This document shows positions 60,319 to 64,000 of a stretch of DNA of 64,000 bases, in pieces (position 1 is the first letter of the stretch; the number at the start of each line of letters is the position of its first letter). Position numbers and translations under genes: made by a program. This DNA comes from Carnobacterium_A antarcticum (GTDB lineage Bacteria > Bacillota > Bacilli > Lactobacillales > Carnobacteriaceae): assembly GCF_042658365.1 (NCBI RefSeq), contig NZ_JBHSQC010000015.1. One strand, given 5' to 3'. Below the pieces are notes generated by a model that was not told the origin of the DNA, ran no database searches, and saw only the letters and a list, made by a program, of their open reading frames with translations.

Positions 60319-61616
60319 TGTTTACATTACTGAAGAATGCATTCCAAGTAAAAGACATTAGAAGCAGAATTCTCTTCACTCTCGGTATTTTAGTAATCTT
60401 TCGCATAGGAACCCATTTAACGGTTCCTGGCGTAGATGCCACGGCTTTACAAGGCCTTTCATCTTCTTCGAATGGTCTGTTTGGTCTGTTGAATACCTTT
60501 GGTGGGGGAGCATTGAGCAATTATTCTATTTTTGCACTAGGTGTTTCTCCTTATATCACATCTTCAATCGTCGTCCAATTGTTACAAATGGATATTATTC
60601 CTAAGTTCGTTGAATGGTCAAAACAAGGTGAAGTAGGACGCAGAAAGTTAAATCAAGTTACACGGTACTTAACGATCGGCTTGGCATTTGTTCAAGCTAT
60701 CGGTATCTCATTTGGTTTTAACGCGCTGACAGGTACTGGCTTAGTCAAAAACCCTGGAACGTCTGCTTATCTTTCGATTGCAATTATCTTAACAGCCGGA
60801 ACTATGTTGGTTATGTGGCTGGGGGAACAAATTACAGTCAAAGGATTTGGGAACGGAACGTCAATGATCATCTTTTCAGGGATCATTGCAAAAATACCGA
60901 CAGATATAGCAACTTACTACAACATCCAAATTCGTAATGCCGGAGATGAGCTTGTAGGGGCGATTCTTTTTACAATTGCTATTTTAGTTGTAATAGCGTT
61001 ACTTGTAGTTGTAGTCGTTTATATCGAGAATGCAAAACGTAAAATACCTGTTCAATATTCGAAACGAGTGACTGGCTCAGGCCAAAGCTCACACTTGCCT
61101 TTAAAAGTAAACTCAGCTGGAGTTATTCCAGTTATCTTCGCAAGTTCGTTCATTATGACACCACAAACGCTGTTGGGATTCTTTAGTCAGAATAACGCAG
61201 ATGCACAATGGTTCGTCATTCTGAATAAAATCTTTAACTTGCAAGAACCAATTGGTGCCGTATTATATACGTTGCTGATTGTGGTCTTTACTTACTTCTA
61301 TGCATTCATTCAAGTGAATCCAGAAAAAGTAGCAGAAAACTTACAAAAACAAGGCGGCTATATCCCAAGTGTGCGTCCTGGTAAACCGACACAAGACTTT
61401 CTCTCTCGTACATTAACCCGTTTGAGTACAGTCGGTGCCCTTTATCTAGGAATTATCGCATTATTGCCGATCGTCGCATCCGGCTTGTGGAATTTGCCTC
61501 CATCTCTTGCTTTAGGTGGTACGAGCTTACTGATCGTAGTAGGTGTCGCACTAGATTCAGTTAGACAACTGGAAGGCCAAATGATCAAACGGAGTTACCA
61601 AGGCTTTATACAATAA
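60318..61616 (+). CDS. secY: Preprotein translocase subunit SecY
   Basis: 432 aa, ten membrane segments. Conserved pieces include ALGVSPYITSSIVVQLLQMD (plug and TM2), GFGNGTSMIIFSGI, and the cytosolic loop PEKVAENLQKQGGYIPSVRPGKPTQDFL. Forms the translocation pore with SecE. Coupled to rplO by TAATG, with GAGGTG inside rplO as its site. Confidence 0.98.
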   Translation: MFTLLKNAFQVKDIRSRILFTLGILVIFRIGTHLTVPGVDATALQGLSSSSNGLFGLLNTFGGGALSNYSIFALGVSPYITSSIVVQLLQMDIIPKFVEWSKQGEVGRRKLNQVTRYLTIGLAFVQAIGISFGFNALTGTGLVKNPGTSAYLSIAIILTAGTMLVMWLGEQITVKGFGNGTSMIIFSGIIAKIPTDIATYYNIQIRNAGDELVGAILFTIAILVVIALLVVVVVYIENAKRKIPVQYSKRVTGSGQSSHLPLKVNSAGVIPVIFASSFIMTPQTLLGFFSQNNADAQWFVILNKIFNLQEPIGAVLYTLLIVVFTYFYAFIQVNPEKVAENLQKQGGYIPSVRPGKPTQDFLSRTLTRLSTVGALYLGIIALLPIVASGLWNLPPSLALGGTSLLIVVGVALDSVRQLEGQMIKRSYQGFIQ

Positions 61617-61676
61617 GAAGAAAGTGTTGGGGAATTATCCTCAGCACTCATTCTTACATTAATAGGAGGGTAAATG

Positions 61677-62333
61677 ATGAATCTCATTTTAATGGGTCTT
61701 CCTGGTGCAGGAAAAGGAACGCAAGCTGAACAAATCGTGGACACATACCATGTGCCTCACATTTCAACAGGCGATATGTTCCGTGCTGCTATCAAAAATG
61801 AAACTGCCTTAGGTTTAGAAGCAAAAACATTTATGGATAAAGGTGAATTGGTACCTGATGAAGTAACAAACGGGATTGTAAAAGAACGTTTAGCTGAAGC
61901 AGATACTGAAAACGGCTTTTTATTAGATGGATTTCCAAGAACCCTAAATCAAGCGGAAGCTTTGGAAAACATTCTTAAAGACTTGAACAAGAAATTAGAT
62001 GCCGTTATTTACATCAATGTAAACAAAGACATTTTAATGGAACGTTTAACTGGACGGATTATCTGTCGTACATGTGGTGCAACTTATCATAAAACCAATA
62101 AGCCGCCAAAAGTGGCTGGTACATGTGATCGTTGTGGCGGACATGATTTCTATCAAAGAGAAGACGATAAACCTGAAACCGTTGAAAACCGAATTGCTAT
62201 TAACCTTGAATTAACAAACACTCTGTTAGACTTTTATACAAAACGTTCTGTTTTGCATACTGTCAATGGCGAGGACGATGTTCAAGACGTGTTCAAAGAT
62301 ATTCAAGAAATTATTGCTGATACTAAAAAGTAA
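61677..62333 (+). CDS. adk: Adenylate kinase
   Basis: Interconverts ATP + AMP and 2 ADP. 218 aa: P-loop LMGLPGAGKGTQAEQI, AMP-binding HISTGDMFRAAI and FLLDGFPRTLNQAEAL, and a zinc LID domain with four Cys (CRTCGATYH...CDRCGG). Two ATG codons at 61674 and 61677; GGAGGG spacing favours 61677. Standard position between secY and infA. Confidence 0.97.
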   Translation: MNLILMGLPGAGKGTQAEQIVDTYHVPHISTGDMFRAAIKNETALGLEAKTFMDKGELVPDEVTNGIVKERLAEADTENGFLLDGFPRTLNQAEALENILKDLNKKLDAVIYINVNKDILMERLTGRIICRTCGATYHKTNKPPKVAGTCDRCGGHDFYQREDDKPETVENRIAINLELTNTLLDFYTKRSVLHTVNGEDDVQDVFKDIQEIIADTKK

Positions 62334-62424
62334 GGCGAAAATTGAGTCTGTTCTTTTGATCCGTTTATGATACCTGCTCTATATTGAAGTTGTTAAGTAA
62401 GCAAAGCGATAGTCTGCAGTAGGC

Positions 62425-62453
62425 TTGTTACTATGTTAAGTTTGTGTTATAAT
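62425..62453 (+). promoter_or_regulatory. Promoter before infA (alpha operon)
   Basis: TTGTTA (62425-62430), spacer 17, TATAAT (62448-62453) with TGT before it (extended -10). Lies in the 253-base gap after adk, which has no clear terminator. Confidence 0.8.
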
Positions 62454-62586
62454 GTGCCAGGTGTTGAATTTTCAACTCTGTTATGTTGTGTAACAATTAA
62501 TAGGTTAAAAAAACAGAAGGTGAGGGCTATGGCGCTCACTGTTTATCGCGTTTAAGATGCGAAACACTTTAAAGGAGGTACGAGGC

Positions 62587-62805
62587 GTGGCGAAAGACGA
62601 TGTCATTGAAATTGAAGGAACAGTCGTTGAAACTTTGCCGAATGCAATGTTTAAAGTCGAACTTGAAAATGGCCATATTGTATTGGCACACGTTTCAGGC
62701 AAAATCCGTATGCACTACATTAGAATTCTACCTGGAGACAAAGTTACAGTTGAGTTGTCCCCATACGATCTAACACGTGGTCGCATCACATATCGCTTTA
62801 AATAA
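62587..62805 (+). CDS. infA: Translation initiation factor IF-1
   Basis: 72 aa, MAKDDVIEIEGTVVETLPNAMFKVELENGHIVLAHVSGKIRMHYIRILPGDKVTVELSPYDLTRGRITYRFK, an OB fold. GTG 62587 is eight bases after AAAGGAGG; the ATG at 62557 precedes that site. Confidence 0.98.
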   Translation: MAKDDVIEIEGTVVETLPNAMFKVELENGHIVLAHVSGKIRMHYIRILPGDKVTVELSPYDLTRGRITYRFK

Positions 62806-62840
62806 TTGTACTCCGTCAATTAAAATGGGAGGTATAGTTC

Positions 62841-62954
62841 ATGAAAGTAAGACCATCAGTTAAGAAAATTTGTGACAAATGCAAAGTTATCCGTCGTAAC
62901 GGACGTGTTATGGTGATTTGTGAAAATCCAAAACATAAACAACGTCAAGGATAA
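62841..62954 (+). CDS. rpmJ: 50S ribosomal protein L36 (zinc form)
   Basis: 37 aa, MKVRPSVKKICDKCKVIRRNGRVMVICENPKHKQRQG. The CxxC...C...H set binds zinc. GGGAGG precedes ATG 62841. Lies between infA and rpsM, the usual site. Confidence 0.97.
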   Translation: MKVRPSVKKICDKCKVIRRNGRVMVICENPKHKQRQG

Positions 62955-62984
62955 TGATTTAAACTATTAGGAGGTGTAATTGAA

Positions 62985-63350
62985 ATGGCTCGTATTGCTG
63001 GTGTAGATATTCCGCGTGATAAACGTGTAGTAATTTCTCTAACATATATTTTTGGAATCGGTAAAACAACAGCTCAAAAAGTTTTGAAAGCTGCTGACGT
63101 TTCTGAAGAAATTCGTGTAAATGACTTAACAAATGATCAATTAGATGCTATTCGTGCAGAAATTGACAAATTAAAAATTGAAGGTGACCTTCGTCGTGAA
63201 GTAAGCCAAAACATCAAACGTTTGCTTGAAATTGGTTCATATAGAGGCATGCGTCACCGCCGTGGTTTACCAGTTCGTGGACAAAACACGAAAAACAACG
63301 CGCGTACTCGTAAAGGCCCGTCTAAATCAATTGCAGGTAAGAAAAAATAA
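62985..63350 (+). CDS. rpsM: 30S ribosomal protein S13
   Basis: 121 aa, MARIAGVDIPRDKRVVISLTYIFGIGKTTAQKVLKAADV, ending with the basic tail RGQNTKNNARTRKGPSKSIAGKKK that reaches the P site. AGGAGGTG precedes ATG 62985. Confidence 0.98.
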   Translation: MARIAGVDIPRDKRVVISLTYIFGIGKTTAQKVLKAADVSEEIRVNDLTNDQLDAIRAEIDKLKIEGDLRREVSQNIKRLLEIGSYRGMRHRRGLPVRGQNTKNNARTRKGPSKSIAGKKK

Positions 63351-63375
63351 TAATTAAGTAAGGAGGTCAACCTTC

Positions 63376-63762
63376 ATGGTAAAAAAAGTTGTACGTAAAC
63401 GCCGTGTGAAAAAAAATATCGAAAGTGGGGTTGCTCACATTCGCTCTACTTTTAACAACACTATTGTAATGATCACAGATGTTCATGGAAATGCTATTTC
63501 ATGGTCTTCTGCAGGAGCTTTAGGCTTCCGTGGATCAAGAAAATCAACTCCATTTGCAGCTCAAATGGCCGCAGAAGCAGCCGCTAAAGTATGTATGGAA
63601 AATGGTATGAAAACTGTAGAAGTTGCCGTTAAAGGTCCTGGTTCAGGTCGTGAAGCAGCAATTCGTTCTCTACAAGCAACTGGTTTAGAAGTTACTGCTA
63701 TTCGTGACGTAACTCCTATCCCGCATAATGGATGCCGCCCTCCAAAACGCCGTCGTGTTTAA
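63376..63762 (+). CDS. rpsK: 30S ribosomal protein S11
   Basis: 128 aa, with IESGVAHIRSTFNNTIVMITDVHGNAISWSSAGALGFRGSRKSTPFAAQMAAE and DVTPIPHNGCRPPKRRRV. AAGGAGG precedes ATG 63376. Confidence 0.98.
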   Translation: MVKKVVRKRRVKKNIESGVAHIRSTFNNTIVMITDVHGNAISWSSAGALGFRGSRKSTPFAAQMAAEAAAKVCMENGMKTVEVAVKGPGSGREAAIRSLQATGLEVTAIRDVTPIPHNGCRPPKRRRV

Positions 63763-63835
63763 TTGAGAGCTGCTTCGTTTTGTTGCTTTGCGCTCGTTAA
63801 CATGAACTTCACGTTTTGAAAGGGGTATAGATAGA

Positions 63836-64000
63836 ATGATCGAAATTGAAAAACCAAGAATTGAAACGATTGAGATCAGCGATGATGCTAAGTTTGGTAA
63901 ATTCGTTGTAGAGCCACTTGAACGCGGTTATGGAACAACGCTAGGAAACTCTCTACGTCGTATCTTGTTGTCTTCTCTACCGGGAGCAGCAGTAACCACT
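63836..64000 (+). CDS. rpoA: RNA polymerase alpha subunit (5' part)
   Basis: The last 55 codons of the window read MIEIEKPRIETIEISDDAKFGKFVVEPLERGYGTTLGNSLRRILLSSLPGAAVTT, the N-terminal dimerisation region of RpoA. GAAAGGGG precedes ATG 63836. The rest lies beyond the window edge. Confidence 0.97.
   Translation, partial: MIEIEKPRIETIEISDDAKFGKFVVEPLERGYGTTLGNSLRRILLSSLPGAAVTT

Overview
The window is about 64 kb of low-GC Gram-positive chromosome. Gene order (radA-yacL-ispD/F-gltX-cysE-cysS-mrnC-rlmB-yacP-sigH, then rpmG-secE-nusG, rplKAJL, rpoBC, str operon, S10-spc-alpha operons), strong AAGGAGG ribosome binding sites and protein wording point to Lactobacillales. Carnobacteriaceae, most likely Carnobacterium, is my inference; no 16S gene is present to prove it. 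No tRNA, insertion sequence, prophage or CRISPR array was seen.

Layout. 1-9.2 kb: the 3' tail of a 5S rRNA, then mixed metabolism: Mg2+ P-type ATPase (with a small upstream ORF whose stop overlaps its start), L,D-transpeptidase, gluconokinase, sugar O-acetyltransferase, an orphan MsmX-type sugar ABC ATPase with a cre site, and dUTPase. 9.4-19.5 kb: radA to sigH. It includes a fused ispD-ispF gene and a cysteine-type T-box before cysE-cysS. 19.7-26.5 kb: a block not expected here, separating sigH from rpmG-secE-nusG. It holds a polyprenyl synthase, a Gx-transporter/EetB-like protein and an Ndh2-type NADH dehydrogenase on the minus strand, and a divergent FMN-binding lipoprotein, ApbE-type flavin transferase and DHNA prenyltransferase on the plus strand. 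Together these match the flavin-based extracellular electron transfer (EET) system known from Listeria. 26.6-40.5 kb: rpmG, secE, nusG, an unidentified duplicated element, an NRDE protein, a membrane protein, rplKA, an L10 leader, rplJL, a methyltransferase, rpoB and rpoC. 40.6-44.1 kb: tandem ~51-bp repeats, an aldehyde dehydrogenase, an MDR oxidoreductase and a prepilin peptidase. 44.2-49.0 kb: rpsL-rpsG-fusA and tuf. 49.0-50.7 kb: a second set of the ~51-bp repeats and ilvE. 51.1-64 kb: S10-spc-alpha ribosomal protein operons with secY, adk and infA, ending inside rpoA.

How it fits together. Most of the window is transcription and translation machinery, with vegetative promoters (TTGnnn-17-TATAAT types) and leader hairpins. 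In the EET block, Ndh2 would pass electrons from NADH to a demethylmenaquinone made with DmkA (prenyl transfer) and DmkB (prenyl chain), and on to the surface flavoprotein PplA, which FmnB flavinylates. The divergent ndh2/pplA promoters share a 352-bp region with Rex-like half-sites.

The observations most worth a second look are the EET block and its reduced composition (single-domain PplA, no eetA seen), the ispDF fusion with a retained internal ribosome binding site, the ~51-bp tandem repeat family at two loci, the duplicated, possibly structured element after nusG, and the three GAATAGTAGAC copies around sigH.
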